Assembly: GCA_013397695.1 (NCBI GenBank)
Contig: VYZI01000043.1
Span: 1,331,791 to 1,395,790 of the forward strand
Direction of reading: 5' to 3'
DNA: 64,000 nt
Source of the DNA: Centropus unirufus
Lineage: Eukaryota > Chordata > Aves > Cuculiformes > Centropidae
Within the stretch, counting starts at the first letter, position 1. Each line of letters starts with the position of its first letter. This document shows, in pieces, positions 22,136 to 37,100 of the stretch. The notes under the pieces were generated by a model. That model worked only from the letters and a program-made list of their open reading frames with translations, ran no database searches and was not told where the DNA came from. The position numbers were made by a program, and so were the translations under genes.

Positions 22136-25100
22136 CTAGAGAGAAAAAAAACCAAACAAAACAAACTTCTGAGCTGCTGTTATCACTCTGTAAATTAAAA
22201 GCAGTGTAATATCTATTCCTGGATACATTTGAGTCAGACTTTCAGTACTTGCAGATACTGTGAGGAGTTCTTAGCTCGGGCTGTGCTGGCTCTGCCAAGC
22301 ACTACATTTTCTTGGTGTTTCCTTTGTAGTCTGTGCCCATGATTACAGTGTTAGGGAGGGCAGGAAGGCTTCTGGAGGCATGAGAGGGGCAGCTCAGAGT
22401 ACACAACATTAAAAATCATAAGAGGGAGCCGTAAAGGTGAATAAATTTTTTTTCCCCCACTAAGAGGCTAAAAATTAAGGAAAAAATTGAAAAACCCACA
22501 CAAAACTATAAGGGCATGAATCACATAGGTCAGGGAGGCAGTTCGTGGTACAGGGAAAGCAAGGAAGGATAAAGGGAAGAGCCTCGTATATGGTCAGCTT
22601 TTTCAGAAAGCTACATTAGAGTCCCTGAAAACAAAGCAAAACGAGGACAGAATCAGATTTTCCAGGGCACTATCATAAACCGGTGCAACCAGCACATTTG
22701 TTGGGTGGGTTTCTGTGACTTACTCTCTGATCTTCTTCTCAGAGCCATCTCGCCCAGGATCATAGACTCCTTTAGGTAGATGCTGAATAAGGCCTATCCT
22801 CTGCGCTATTCTGATCTGTTCCTCTTCTGTCAGCTGTGTTGCTAGCCGAGTCTGGCTAGGAGTCGGATGGTAAACAGGAACAGGGACCTGCTCCTAAAAT
22901 TACAATATTTCAGTTAGAAACACCCACGAGGCTTGCCTAGCATTCTTCAGCACAGAGCAGCAGGCAACGTATTCAACGTTTCCCCTCAGTCCTAAAAACA
23001 TTTGTGTGATTTCCTGCTCCTACTTTGCAATTTGGGGGCTACAATTATATTGAGGATGGGATAAAGAATTGCAGCCGCTAGTTTGAGCGAGGAGCTCTCT
23101 GTTGTTGTTCTCTACAGAAGTGTTTTAGGCCCAGGGATCATGCATACATGAAACACGTGTACAACAAACTCCATGTGACAGCAGGCAAATAATCCCTACA
23201 GGCACCTGGTGAACTGCTCAGATACCAAACTGAACAAGGCAGAGGCTGAGGAAGAGCCCCTGGTACCTGCAACAAGATGTGGACGTTTTTATGTTGGGAA
23301 GAGTTTTTTGCAAAGATGAAGGCAGTGCCTACTGTTAAGGGTTTTAGAGGGGGGGTTATATTGGTTCTTCAAGAACTAAAATGTACGTGAACTGCTCTGG
23401 GCAACACAAGCTCCAATCCAGACTGCAGATTGCATTCCTGTGTGTTTAAAAAGTCACATCAAAAAGAACAGCTTAAACAAGTCATCCAAGTTTTACATTT
23501 GTTCCCATCCATTGGTACAATTTTACAAGTTCTGCCGAGCTAAAATTCAGCTGTTCTATGTTTGAAGTTTACTTGCTTTTAAAGCACTTTTTTGGACATG
23601 AAGATTGGTTTTGCACAGCATTATCAGGACAGCACTGTCCTGTAACCACAGCTCTGCTGTTTGTTTGGAAGACCATTTCTTCCAGTGAGCCTTTTTTCAT
23701 GGTGGTCCTTCAACAATAGAAAAAACTCAACTTGTAGATGTGTTCTGAAAATAACCCTGGTTATTATGTCAGAGACACAATAGCATGGATTCATCTGTTT
23801 GAAAAATGCAAAAGCTGATGTTTCCAAGGTCACTACTGCACGACACAGACTGCAGGGGTGTGTGCAGCTGCAGGAAGCGCTGATGCAGCGCACAGTGACT
23901 CCAACAAAGTTCCCATTGCCAAGCTGCTGCTCCCTTGGCACCGATGGGGGCAAGACACAGACTTTCACTGCCTGTGGCAGAGCAACCACCTTCTGAGCCA
24001 TGGGTGTCCTTCCAGAGTACAGTCTGCTGTGGGTACCTCCAGGTATTTCCAGCAGCAGGGACACAGCTGCCTTCCCTTCCTGCTCTGGCAATGTTTAGCC
24101 CAGTGCTCAGTGTTCAACTGCCACCAGCACCTGGCAAAGTCCATATGAGGGTCACACATGTAATACTGTGCTTATAAAAACAGATAGTCTTTCACTGCCA
24201 GGAAGCACGGCAAGCAGAAAGACAGACAGAACTCCTGGAAGGCCTGGGGAAAGCAGCCAGAGAGGCCTGCAGTCTCTTGCTGGCTGGTGCCAGGGGTACC
24301 CAGCAGCACAAGTCCTGGCTTAAGAGAAATGCTAATCAAAAAAATACAGGTCTGCCTGGTAACTCTTCTTTTGACACCATGCCTACTGCTCGCAATTCAG
24401 CTGCAGGGTAACATTCGGTCTTCTCTTAATTTAACTATCCTAGGAGTTCCCCCTCCGATTTCCTAGCAGAACTCGGAGGAATTAGGAGAAGGTTCAAAAG
24501 AAAAAATGCCAGTAATTCTGTAAGCTTGATTAATTTCCTGACTACTCTGAAATGTATTTCACAGAATCACAGATTACTTCTACATCAGCTGCCTTTTAAT
24601 GGTTTAAATTATCAGAAGTATTCTCTAAGTGCGGTTTGGATAGGGAAAAGCACCAGCTGAAGCTAGGGATGACATGTCAGATATGACAGTTTTCATGAAG
24701 TAGCTCTGCAACCTCTGTGTCAGCCAAATAAAGGCTTCTTCCCCCTCCCAAATGCTGCAGACCCTCTGCACTGGACACATCAGCTCGAAGCAGATCCCAG
24801 TCCTGGTTTTGTGTTTCAAGAACTTAACACCACAAGCTATCAATAACTTCTTTTCCCCAAGGTTTTGCTATACTTCTTTGGACAGATTCTTAAATAAATA
24901 GTAGCCCCTTCCTTTGTAATAAAGGTGTACAGAACACTTTGCATTTGGAAAGAAATGCGCCCTCCTTCCCATCTTAGAAAAAGGAGAAGCAGTGTAACTA
25001 ACACACAGCACCGGCTGGTGCTAATATGGGCAGGAGGGGAGGCTGCTGTATTTAGTACAGCTCCCCTTGGCAAAACCACGGCTGCAAGTGCCACTGCAGA

Positions 25101-28100
25101 AATACAAGGAAAAGCAAAAAGAGCAGGAGGGAAAGAGACCCAAGAAAGGCTCAAACTGGCTGAAAGTAGCCGTGACAACTGAGGGTGAATGCCTAGAGAA
25201 AAGCAGCAAAGCAGCAAATGGATCATCTCGACAGAAATTACACAGGAAAGCACAGCTAAGTAAACCGTCCTGAGTTAAAACTATCATGTTTGGACAACTC
25301 TGAGATGAGGAATCAGACATGCTATCCAGCCAATGACTGTTTCAGTTAAGTGTTGGACTGTAACTGAACACAGCCTTTAAGCCTGAGGCCAAACAAGAAG
25401 GAACCCTCCTTCCCTTGCTGGAGCCTCTCACAGGCGCTCACTGCAAGCGGTCACCGAGGGGCTGTGCCTGGGGAACCCATTTCTCCATTACTGCAGTGTC
25501 CCTCTCCAGTGGGCGTCCCCTTTCCCTGTGGAAAGAACCCCAAGAACTGGGATGTGATGGACCCCCAGGGCCCCTTCCCATAGACAAATGCTTTCCTGAG
25601 CACCACATGGAAACATTCCTTCTTTGGCACCCCATCTCCAGTTCCTTCCCTGCTGAACCACCACCCTGTGCTACATGTCTGACAGAACTGATTAAGGCAG
25701 GAATTTATAGTTGCCAGCTGTGGGCTTCTACAGTTTCACATACTGGACAAGAATCTCTTGTCAGATGAGCAGCTCTGGGTGAAAAATCATGCTGCCTTTC
25801 ACCATGACGTTTTCATACTTGTGAAAATATAAAAAATGGGGTTGGTGGGGCTGCCAAGCTGTTGTGGAAAACACAGAAATTGTACTCCTGTAAATAAAGA
25901 CGGGCAATACCTTAATACCCACGATCCAGTGCAGCTCCCTAACACCCTGCCTGGTGGCACTTTAATCTCACCTCCCAATTACTATTAAAAGCCTGCCCAA
26001 AAGAGCTGGCAGGCCACTGGATACAAACGGACCAGTAAAATGGAAGAATAACTGCCATGGACATCACAGTCAAATGATAGGGTACAATGACAATGACCTT
26101 TTCAAACCAGTCCTCTCCAACAGATAAAATGAAACAGCGTCTTTATACCTGCAGGATTCTGAAAGTATTGTTATTCATGAGAACATGGAAGCCCAGATAT
26201 CTGACTCTCTTCATGGAGGTGACATCTGGTACCCCCACAAGGGTCAGAGCAAGAAGTGGAGCGGAGGGCAGGATGCGCTCCCTCAGTCAGACCCAGGGCA
26301 GGCCCTGCCAGCTGAGCTGGGCTCCAGCAGCACCCGCAGGCGCCCACCCTGGCTGGCCTCACACGCTGCCCCTCCACACCACCACGCTGGCAGCCACATC
26401 TGGTTCCTCCACCACCAAATCTCAGAAGCGTTTTAATCTCAGAAGCGTTTTTGGAAATGAAGCTCATCCAACAGAGATTTCAAGCCGGCTGGACGGGCAG
26501 AGTGCAGCCCTGCCTAGGCAGGTCTACCACCCCTCTGCAAACTTCTCACAGTTTGCAAGGGCTACTTTTAGCAACCCACCTTTAGGCAAGGTCCTGCTCA
26601 CCCCAGTATGGATAATCCGTGGGAACAACGTGAAGCTTCAAGACCTCAGCCAACTCACATTTGCAGCTCAAGGCCCCAAGATATGTGTGTGTGTATGTAA
26701 AAAGGTTGTATTACCCAAGAAATTATTATTTTACTCCAAAGACAAGCATTTATTTATTGCTCTGCTGTCTCACTTTTCCTTATCACCCATGGAAAATGTT
26801 TTTGCAGACAAAATTACAAAATACTGAACTTCTAGCCAAAATGTGTTATTTGTCATTTGATAAAGATGTCAGGCACTTCGAACTAAGATGAAGTTTCATG
26901 TTAACTCTATTCGTCCGTGCAAAAAAGCCCTAGAAAAGGCCAAGACAAATAATCAAAACCACATATTGGCGTCAGGCAATGAAATAAAAATCACTTTCTG
27001 GCACTTAATTTGCTTTAATCAATGATTTTTTTTCCCCCCACATGAATTTAGTGGTGATGAAACATCTCAGATGGCCACAGTCCTGGAGATACACAACTTT
27101 TTTCTCTTGTTCACAAAGGAGGTGGTGTCAGCACAAGCTTTCCTGGCTTTCTGTGCCCAGAAATCATTCCTTCCTAATGTTTATTCAGCCCTTAAATAAC
27201 AGCATTAATTTAGACTCAAGGAATACAGCAGGGTTTGTGTCTCCATCTCACCCTGGCTCCTCCTCCTCTGGGAATGGGGGGGAGAAAAAGTCATTGGAGG
27301 GCATCTAGAGGTCTGCATTTTTCACTTCTAACAAAAATAAACATTTTCACACACAGCTTAAAAAGCCCAGACACTCTAGTTTCTGCATGCAGATTCCCAA
27401 GCATGCTTTGGTTACTCGCCTAGAAAAAGAAGGTTTCATCAAGCACAATTTTTAGTTTGAAGTTCTCATCAATGCAATTTGCCTTGGCTACTTATGCTGC
27501 TGTAAATCTGCTTTTTTTCCTGTTTTACAGGGTTTTCATCTTGTTTGTGCAAGCGCAATGAATTTGAAACACACTAAAAACAGGTCAGTGGTAGATCAGA
27601 AACTCTTAATCCCTGGATAAAGATTATTTTAAGATCCCTCTACACCACAAATCAGCAGTACGTTATCAGGGCTTTTGTTTGTTTGTTGTTTTTAATAATT
27701 GCACCCACATGCACGAGTTATCCTTCTAGGAAGGCTAAAGGTGAGATGAATAATTCATCACATCTAATAGTTCCAGTGGTTCAATCTTTACTGCTGTCCC
27801 TGAGAACCTCTCTACCTGCTTCCCACTGCCCGTTTCGCTTGGTTTCCAACTTGAAGTTTTCTTCCTCATGTAATCCAATGATATCAGCACATATCACCCT
27901 GGGATATTTATTTTGCATTTTAACACCAAATCAACAGTACACCTGGTAATTCTGCCCCAAGGGAGACAAACTTCTTCCTAGCTATGTTTATCCTCAGTCT
28001 CCTTCACATTTTTAAGCACCAGCAGGGCCAGCCCCTACGCTCCTTGCAGCTGCTGCCTAATTCATTAATGTAAATGTAACAGTTCACTTTGGATTTCCCC

Positions 28101-31100
28101 AGCCGTCCCCACAGCTCTTCACTGAAATCCCTTCGATATGCAAAGCTGCTTCCTGGAAGGTGCCATCTGAAAGCAGCTGCACTGGTTCATGCACAGCCGC
28201 ATGGGCCGTGTTCACAGCCCAAGGCCTCGTGCACTGGTCAGGAAAGCCTTTCTGCAGCTTTGGCGGCCTTCAGCACCTTTCAGCCGTGATGCTTCCCACT
28301 TTTCTCACCTCTAAGGTGAGACACTTAGCAGGAAGCCTGACTAACACAGACAAGAACAACTTGAGCTCATAGATGTAAAGTCAGGAGGTGAGGAAAAAAA
28401 TCCTGCGTTTTTCATTTTTCCTTTGCAAAAATCCCTGCTGAATTTTATGAAGTTTTCTCTTCTCATTGCTTTATTACTCATAAGGAAATCGCCAGAATGA
28501 TGGTCCAGGGGCCTTTTTCTGAGAATGCCATTCTGATCCAGGTGAAAAGACTCAGGCTCCATCTGTATGTGAATACACACTCTGAAATAATATCCTCCCC
28601 TAAGACATATTACTGTAAAACCACTCGCTATTAGAATGTGCATTAGACGACAACTGCAGCTTTAATAACCCTTAGAATATTACAAGCAGCCTGCCAACTA
28701 TAAAACCCTTTTTCTGCCATACAGAAGAGAGCAGTTCATTTAGAAAGCTGAATAGCAGTTGCTATAAAACACTGTGTAATGAAATCATTACCCAATCCTT
28801 TATATTCCTGCGTCCAGGTAGCCAGACAGTATAAATAACTGTGCTAACTGAACACTTAGGCTAAAAAGTTCTTTTGAAAGAAAAATCCACTCCTCTTGCC
28901 TCTCCCATTTGTAGGAGACAGCTGGGATAGAACCAGATAAGAGACATGCACACGTGAGTGCAAGAGGAGCAATTCTGGCACGAGCTCGGATTTAAGGCAT
29001 GGATTTGTCTAGCAGACTCTGTTCACTTAACAGTAAGTATAGTCACAGAAGGGGAGAAAACATTAAATTAGACTGCATTAAGCAAAACTGTAACGGATCC
29101 TTTACCAAATTTTCACGTGAGAAGCGTGAAGATCCAGGTAGTTCTCTTCTCTCCCAATAAATAATAATACACCTTAAAACAGATTCATTGCCTTGCTCTA
29201 CTAAAAACATGCTCACCTTGAAAATACGAATCCAAGTCATTGCATTTCTCAGGATTCCCACACTCCTCCCTAAGGGGCTACCCACACAATTTGTACTTGG
29301 AATGTGTCCTTGATTAATCCAGAACTTCAATGTAAATAAATGTATACTTCATTTTTAAGGTTTACTAAGGGATTGTTCTGTTACCACAGCTTGCTAGGGA
29401 GCTTACTCCAACTGCACAAAACTACTTTTACTTTCCTCTATGGATATATTCCTTGGTAAGTTTGACAGTACCGAAGAACAAAAAAAACTCACAAAATAAG
29501 AAATTTCATATATCAGTTTTTTCCCTTGAAGTTTTATCACTGAAATAGGTCCACTAACATCTTACTGGCCCAAAGGGAGCAGAAAAATAAGGCTCCAAAA
29601 CCCAGCAAAGTCCCCCTGCACCTGGAATCTGTTCAGGTTCATATGTGCTTCCCATGGGGTGGTCTAAAAGGAAGGCCGATAAGAATTCTAGCATTGTAGG
29701 AACTGCGCATTGTAGATAAGGTCAGTAATTAATCACAGAATAGAGTCACAGAATCATTAAGGTTGGAAATTATCTCCAAGATGATCAAGTTCAACTATCA
29801 GCCCAGCACCCGGACATGGTTTAGTAGCCATGGTGAAGTGCCACATCCATACACTTTTTGAATGCTTCCAGGGATGACAATTCCACCACTTCCCTGGGTG
29901 GCCTTTTCCAAAACAACAATAACAGACTAAAACAGTTGCAAGAGAAAAGGGGAACCTGCAGAACCTGCACAGAATTTCTCCATTTGCTAAAACCAACTGA
30001 GAAACATCTCCTGGTTTGATCCAATCATTGCAGAGAGGTGTTTTTTGGTGAAAGCCGTGGGGATTCTGCAGCAATGGTGTAGCCTCATTTAAGGTATTGC
30101 TAAAACTGAAAAATTGCCCTTTGCCATTTTCACAATTATTCCATTGAAATTACTGAAAAAATAAATGTATCTGAAGAATTGGAGAAGATAAGGAACATCA
30201 AAGTAAATGCTGGCTCTTAAAATATCAGCTGTCCCCTTCAGCTCAATTTTGCTACCAAAAATAGGACTGGGGCAGAGAGACAGCAGATACAAACTAGTTG
30301 CATCCTGCCCGCTGCTCTCCCAGACAGTGACAGGAGGTATTAGAGAAAGGGACTTTGTTTTTAAGCTTCTTACCTGTGCTGTCACACAAACCCAAAAAGG
30401 CTGCCTACTGCCAAGACAAATAAGCTGATGGTGCCCATCTCAGCTTGGCCAGTGCCAACCCAGCCTTACCTGGCAGACAAAAGTCACTTGCTACTCTGCA
30501 GAGCCCCCTGCTCTGAAATTTGATTAACCATCAGTACAAACCTGAATACAAAAGATTAGTAAGGAGTTGTAGGGGGAAAGCAGTAATTAAAAAGCAGTAA
30601 TTAATCCCTAGAAGCAAAATCTCCTGACAAAACCAGACAGATTTCACACTTCCAGGCTGCACAGCAGGTTTCTCTGGCTCAAGGGCCATGTCCTTGGGTA
30701 CAGTCCTGAGTTCTTGTTCATCAGGTTTGTGTCAGTCTTAGCTGTCGTTGCTCTTCTCTCCAGTGATCCCACCAAACACCAGGGTGTGAATTGCTTCAAG
30801 GGAAGTGGATAACATACACCAACACATCCCAGACCAGCAAATTGCTCACCAGAGAGCTGACTCCATCTCTCCAGACTGCCTCAATGACAGCTTCACTTAC
30901 AGCATCAGGCCACAACTTCTGCAAGATAACAAAGCCCTCTTATTACAGCTCCTAGCATGTTTATTTTAATAGGTTATTTTTATATCAAGAAGGAAAAGAT
31001 CCATAAACAATTTACAAAAATTCATGCTTTTCTGTCAAGTTGCTGCAGTGAGCAAAGCCAGGAAAGAGCAGCTGTCCCTAGATATTAAATTAAGAACACT

Positions 31101-34100
31101 CGGGCACAAAATGCAGCCTCCTGAAACATGTACACCCCAAGGACGACAAAAATCAGCAGGATAAGGAGAAAAATCTAACAAAAGGGCAAGAAGACATTTC
31201 TGCAGCTGGTGGTAGAGAAACAGCACATGCACGTGGATCATCCTACCCCATAAGTAACCACAGCATCTGCATCACTGGTACATGTTCTCGCCTACTTGCA
31301 CCAAGTGGTTATTTTCGCAGAAACCCCTTCTCACACCGGGCAAACGCAGACAGTTATTATAGTGCTGTGGCTATGCTGAACACAGCACTTGTGGTTCAAG
31401 CAAGACGGTTGCTGGAGAAATGAGGAGCAGATTTAACATAAAAACGTCGAGTTTGGGGAAGAAGAAAATGGTCCTATCGTGGAAGAAGCTGAAAACAAAT
31501 AGTTCTCAGTCTTCTCTGCTGAAAAATACAGTGTGGACCTACTGTATCCCATTCACTTACTGCTGCAGAACTGCTGGCAAGCAGGAAGCAAAAAGAAAAA
31601 CACACACCCTAAACAAATGAACCCAGTTAAGATGCTTTTGGAGGCTGCACTCAAGCACGAGACAGGGAAAGCTCTCTGGATCTACAATGGAAAAGCTGAC
31701 AGAATGCTAATGGTCCACACAGAAGAATCCTTCACACTTCCTTCACACACATACTTCCCTACAGAGGATAAACATCAATCGGAGCAACTTGTTTATAGTA
31801 TAAATTGATAAGATAACAGCTTAAAATGCTAGTATTGATCACCCTGGGTCAAGTTTGCAGCCTGTCTGGACTCTAGCTATGCCAGGTCTCACACACAGTG
31901 GTGCAGACAAGCTTGCTCAGAACCTGCCAGGCTTGTCCTGTGATCTGAGACACGTATTTTGTGCCCAACACTGTCCCCCACACTCATTCATCCAAACCAC
32001 GCACTCGGAGGCTTTGGCTCACCTTAGGGTACAGCAGACAAAAAATGCTTAAGCTTACATGCATTCATGCCCCCCAAACATGAACCTGGCCCAGGACAAC
32101 CATCCTATAACACCCAAAGCATCGCATCACTCGGACAAGTTGTGCAAGTCCCTTAGGAGGAGGGTTCGATATGGATTAGTGGTCAGGCAGGCATGCAGTG
32201 AAGAGAACAGGAACACAGGGGACTTGAGGTGGGCAACATAAAGCGCTAGGGGTAAGTAATGGCACGCGATGTGTCCTGAGCGCCTACTGAGCCCGCAACC
32301 CCAGCACAGCCGAGCTAAGCACACACGGCCCTTGCTTGCCTCCCTGGGCCATTTCATGGGATTTGGGGATTAGAGTGCAGCTGACTCCAGCTCGAACAGT
32401 GCTGCCTCTGGAACCCGGCTCCTGCCACCTCCCTCACGCAGGCTCTAGTCACTGCCTGCAAGGACACTGATCCCACTGACTCCTCACCTCATCAAGAGCA
32501 AACAAGCCATTGCCATTGCCTCTGCAATCACTAGAGCCGCTGGAAAAGCTGGGAACAAGCAGCCAAGAGAAAAATGGAGGGGTGCCTCTGTCAGAACTTC
32601 AGCTAATTGTGAAACCTTGACTCCAGACACTTAAACAGCAAGTGTGTCAAAATGTATCTTTTGGCAAGAATTAGGTCAGCTTGGAGGCAATTCTAAGAAC
32701 AAAACAGCCCTTCCCAGCACACTTCAGGAACAAGGTAGCAAAACTGCAGAAATCGGCCTTTATTAGCCAAGAGGACAGGTTGGGGACAAGGGGCCAGAAT
32801 GGAGTAAACAGAGAAACGCAGATAAGCTGAAAATGTAACCAATCCATCAGGGGAGGAACTGCTGGAGAATAACTACAGGCTGTACTTCCACATGGAAATA
32901 GAAGATGTGTATATGTGTATTAAAATGTCCCGTTGTGAACTAATAACATAGCACAGAAATGTTATGCAGAACTAGGAATTTTAGAACTATAGAGCAAGTA
33001 GGATACCAAAGGATCAGTGAAATCGAGTGACGAATTATCTCATCTCTAGGCTCAGCCTATGGCGTTATCATTCACAACACAGCACCATCCTCCTTGAGCA
33101 AAGAAGGCGATAGTGAACGCAATTCAACAGCCTTCCCTAAAGCAAGTTTGAACACATATCCAAAGCCATCCTATTGAATTTAAGTCCTCAAACACCAAGT
33201 TCCCCAAACAGGACTTATATAGACACAGCAGCCCCAGGTGGAATGAGAACATTACCTGTGTGTATGGTAGCCTGAATGGTGACAATTGTGCCTCAGATAA
33301 GAAACAAAAAAATGAAAACAAACAGGCAGATCCACAGCAGCTATCTCAGATCATTTACTATCCTACACACAACACAATACTTTTCTGTAACCACCCAGTC
33401 GTAAGCAAGCACCAAAAAAAGAGGTGTGAAAGAGGACATAGTAGTTCTTTCTATAGAGACACAGCCTGTTATCCAACCAAAATATACAGAAAAGTCAGTG
33501 CAGGAAAGGGCTTCTACAGACCTTGAGAGACCTTCCTCTTGCACAGGGAGCAGGTAAAGAACGGCAGATGAGGCAGAGCAGCGTGGCCAAGCTGTGCTTG
33601 GCCTCACAGCAAAAGGACTCAGAGTGGGAGTCACACAGAGCAAAACTTTGCCAAACCATAGAGAAAGTAGAGAAAACAGATTGCTCTGCTAAGGATAAAT
33701 TACTTGGGGGAGAAGAGTGTTAACAGACCGTGTCCTGTAGCAGAAGAGCTTCAAAAAGCAGATGGGGCTGGTGACAAGCTGGGTCTGCGCAACCACAAAG
33801 CAAGAAAAGCTGAAGCAGAGCCTGCTCGTGTGGGGCACCTGCTTTGAGACTGTGTCAGCCAAACACCCCATGACAGCAGGGTTTGTTTCAAAACATCAGG
33901 AATCTGCATTGTACTTCACTTGATCATAACTTTGTACTCAATCAGCAATATTTTAATTGCCTTTTCAACAAAGCCATCCTCAACGACGAATGCTTGTCCA
34001 AGGAGGCCGCTGCCACACCTTGGAAGTTTGAAGGTACGCTGAGACCCAGGGGCCTTTTGATTTTCTTGTTGCCATCTGAATTTCTAACAGAGTGGATACC

Positions 34101-37100
34101 CCCAAGGTCCAGGTATGCAACCTAAAGCCTCAGCCTAGGCGGCGTAGCAGGGGCCTGGGCTGCGCAGAGGCAGACAGGAGGCTTCCTGCAGCCACTTAGG
34201 GAGATCATCAATGCTGCACTGTGCAAGAGCTTAACCACAACTAGTTTCAAGCATGTTTCTGCATCAGCCTGCTAAAAAGCCACAAACAGATGAAAGCTCA
34301 CACACACCCGCCTTAGGTGAGGGCACCTCAGTACAAGCCTCTGGGTGCAGCTGTCCCACGACTGCTGCCTTGGCAAGGATGTCCCCACCAGCCATCCAGC
34401 CAATGGCTCCCCACTGCTGCTAGATCCTGGCCATTGGGGGATTTGGGGGGATTTCTTCCACATTTTGAACCTGAAGCTGGACGTGGAGCTTGAATCAAGG
34501 AGTACTGATGTTCAGCACCCTGAACTGCTGGGCTGCACACACGAGATTTCAGCACAGCTTGGGGTGCTGCATCGTGTGACACAGTCCCCTCCCTCAGGCA
34601 CACACTCACTGCCTTCTCCAGCCTTGGTGAAAGTGAGCGCACGCACAAAATCCAAGTTAGCAATTTGTTTAGCATCATTTGATAGTAACATTCATTATTT
34701 CAGCTCTGAGTTAATGAGGAGCTGCACTAAACAGCCAGAGGCACCAATCCAGGCTATCGGCTCACCTCAGCAGGTCCTTCATTAATCTTAAAGGAATACC
34801 TTGGACATGAACAACTATTAATAAATCTGTTCGGTTGTTGTTTTAGTTTTTTTTGTTTGTTTGTTTGTTTTTGTAGCAGTGCTCTATTTAAAAGCAAGGA
34901 AAGATGGTATGAATATTTAGGCACCCTGAAGTCTGATAAAGCTCCACTTTTTGATACAGTATTAGCAGTGAACACAAGGGCAACACTGCTATTTTTTTCC
35001 AGCCAAGTCTTGTCCTGGCAAACAGTGACTGTGCATTTTTAGCACACAGGGCACAAATCCAAGTGTGATCTCATGCAACTGTCAAACCTCTTCTAACAGA
35101 AAAAAGGTCTGTGCCAAGAACAGGTAGAAACATCATAAATAGCTCTTTCAGGAGTCAGTTATACAAGCAAAATATTTCCAGAATGCATTTTTCCTACTTA
35201 TTTTCAAGTTTTAAATACATAGAGACAGTTCAATGAGCACCTGGTCATTTCTTTAATCTGCCACCAGGAAACCCACATTCATTTCACCGCTAAGTAGGAG
35301 ATACACAGCCAGTGCTAGTGCAAGTAGGACAAGCCTCAAATGTAGAATCATAGAATGGTTTGGGGAGGAAGGAACCTTAAAGATTACTTAGTCCCAAAGC
35401 CCTACCTTCCCTTTGATCAGGTTGCTAGACCAGCTTCCACCAGATTGGGTTGCTCAGCCTCATCCAACCTGGCCTTGAACAGCTCCAGGGATGGGGCTTC
35501 CACAACTTCTCTGGGCAACCTGGGCCAGTGCCTCACCACACCCACAGCAAAAAATTTCTTCCCAATATTTTCATCTAAATCTGCCCTCTTTCAGCTTAAG
35601 ACTCTTATCCATCATCCTGTCACTGCACCCCCTGATGAAGGCCTTATTCAGCTGTGAGGAGCTATGACATGCAGCACTAACTGTATAAGCAACCACCTGG
35701 CTAATCAGCCTTTTAAGTCTACATTTGTTGTTGGTTGTTTCAGTATTTTTTTTGAATACTCTTCTTTGGATCTTGCCTGTGCTGGTTTTAGATGAAAAAT
35801 ACTTCTCATTTCAGCACAGGTGCTTTCAGAATAGGTGGCTTGAAGAGAGAACTGAAGCAGGTCCAAGGCTCTGCAAGAGCGAGGAAGGGAGACGAGTGCA
35901 GAACCCATCCCAGCCTCTACAGCCACTGCAGCTCCTGGCTCACCTTGTGCAGCTTCAAAGGGGTGAAGAAAAACCTGTATTTCAGCCAGCTCCCCTGCGC
36001 ATAGCTGCTTTCATGGGAGGTGGCAAGAGCTTTGTTTACACTGAAATTGGCTTTCTGATGGAAAAATTAAAAGTTTCCAAACTGCATTCATCCTGCTGAC
36101 TGCAAGTATCGGATGGTAAGATCTACACACATCCCTGTTACAGCCCCCACAGCACCAGGGACCTGGCACTTGAGTAGCTACTTAAGTGCTTGCCCAAAAA
36201 TAAGGCTCAGGGTGCTACAAAACAGTAAACTGCTTGAGAGGAGGGACATGAAAACAGAGAGGTTATTTTTCCTAATATGGACTGACTGGTTGGAAGACAA
36301 AGCCCCGTTTCACTCTGACAGACCCATATGAGAGCAGCTGTGAAGCCTGGAGATCCCCAGCCTTAGCTCATCCGTACACAATGAGGGACCTTTCATGCTG
36401 TGCAAAGTAACCCAGAGACCTCCACCACCAGATACAGTGGTAGACAGGATGCAGTTTTAGGGCTGGAGGTGCGAGGGTCACGTGGAAATACAAATGTTAT
36501 CTGTGCAGGTTGAAAAGGACTAAAGCCCCAGGAACACTACCTGTGACTTTCAAATACTCCAGTCTTGATATATGGGCACAAGGAAACTGCTCAGACCCTG
36601 CAGCAAAGCTCTGCCTCTACTCTAGATGAGGCACGTGCTACTTTTAACATCCCTCCGAGTCAGAAATGAAAGCCCAACGTCACCAGATTCACAATAATGA
36701 CACTCTTGGGCTTTTTGAAGATACAAAGAAATATTTCTACTTACATTCTCCTGCATTAATGTTTAGGGTGTCACGTCCTGCTACATCCCACACAACCACT
36801 AAGTTGTGCACACAGGCAAAACTGGTAAAACACACAAAGTGCAGTCATGATAAAACCCTGGAATGGAGCAGCACAAAGCTTTGAGGCAGGCAGCAGATTT
36901 GCTGGAGGTATTCATTATATTATTGTGTCAAAAAAAAAAAAAAAAAATCACACAGAGAAATAGTTATCAAGAAAACCCTGGGAGCCTTCTAGGTTTCATT
37001 TATGCCATTTAGTCTAGAACATGCCTTGTTACCTTGGAAGTAATTAGAGTAACAGGGGAGGGAAAAGATGGGAAGCTTCTTGTTAGGATTTTAACTCTGC

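Noticed and set aside
35355..35657. 100-codon + strand frame
   Set aside because: It lies entirely within an antisense CR1 copy and is a shadow of it.
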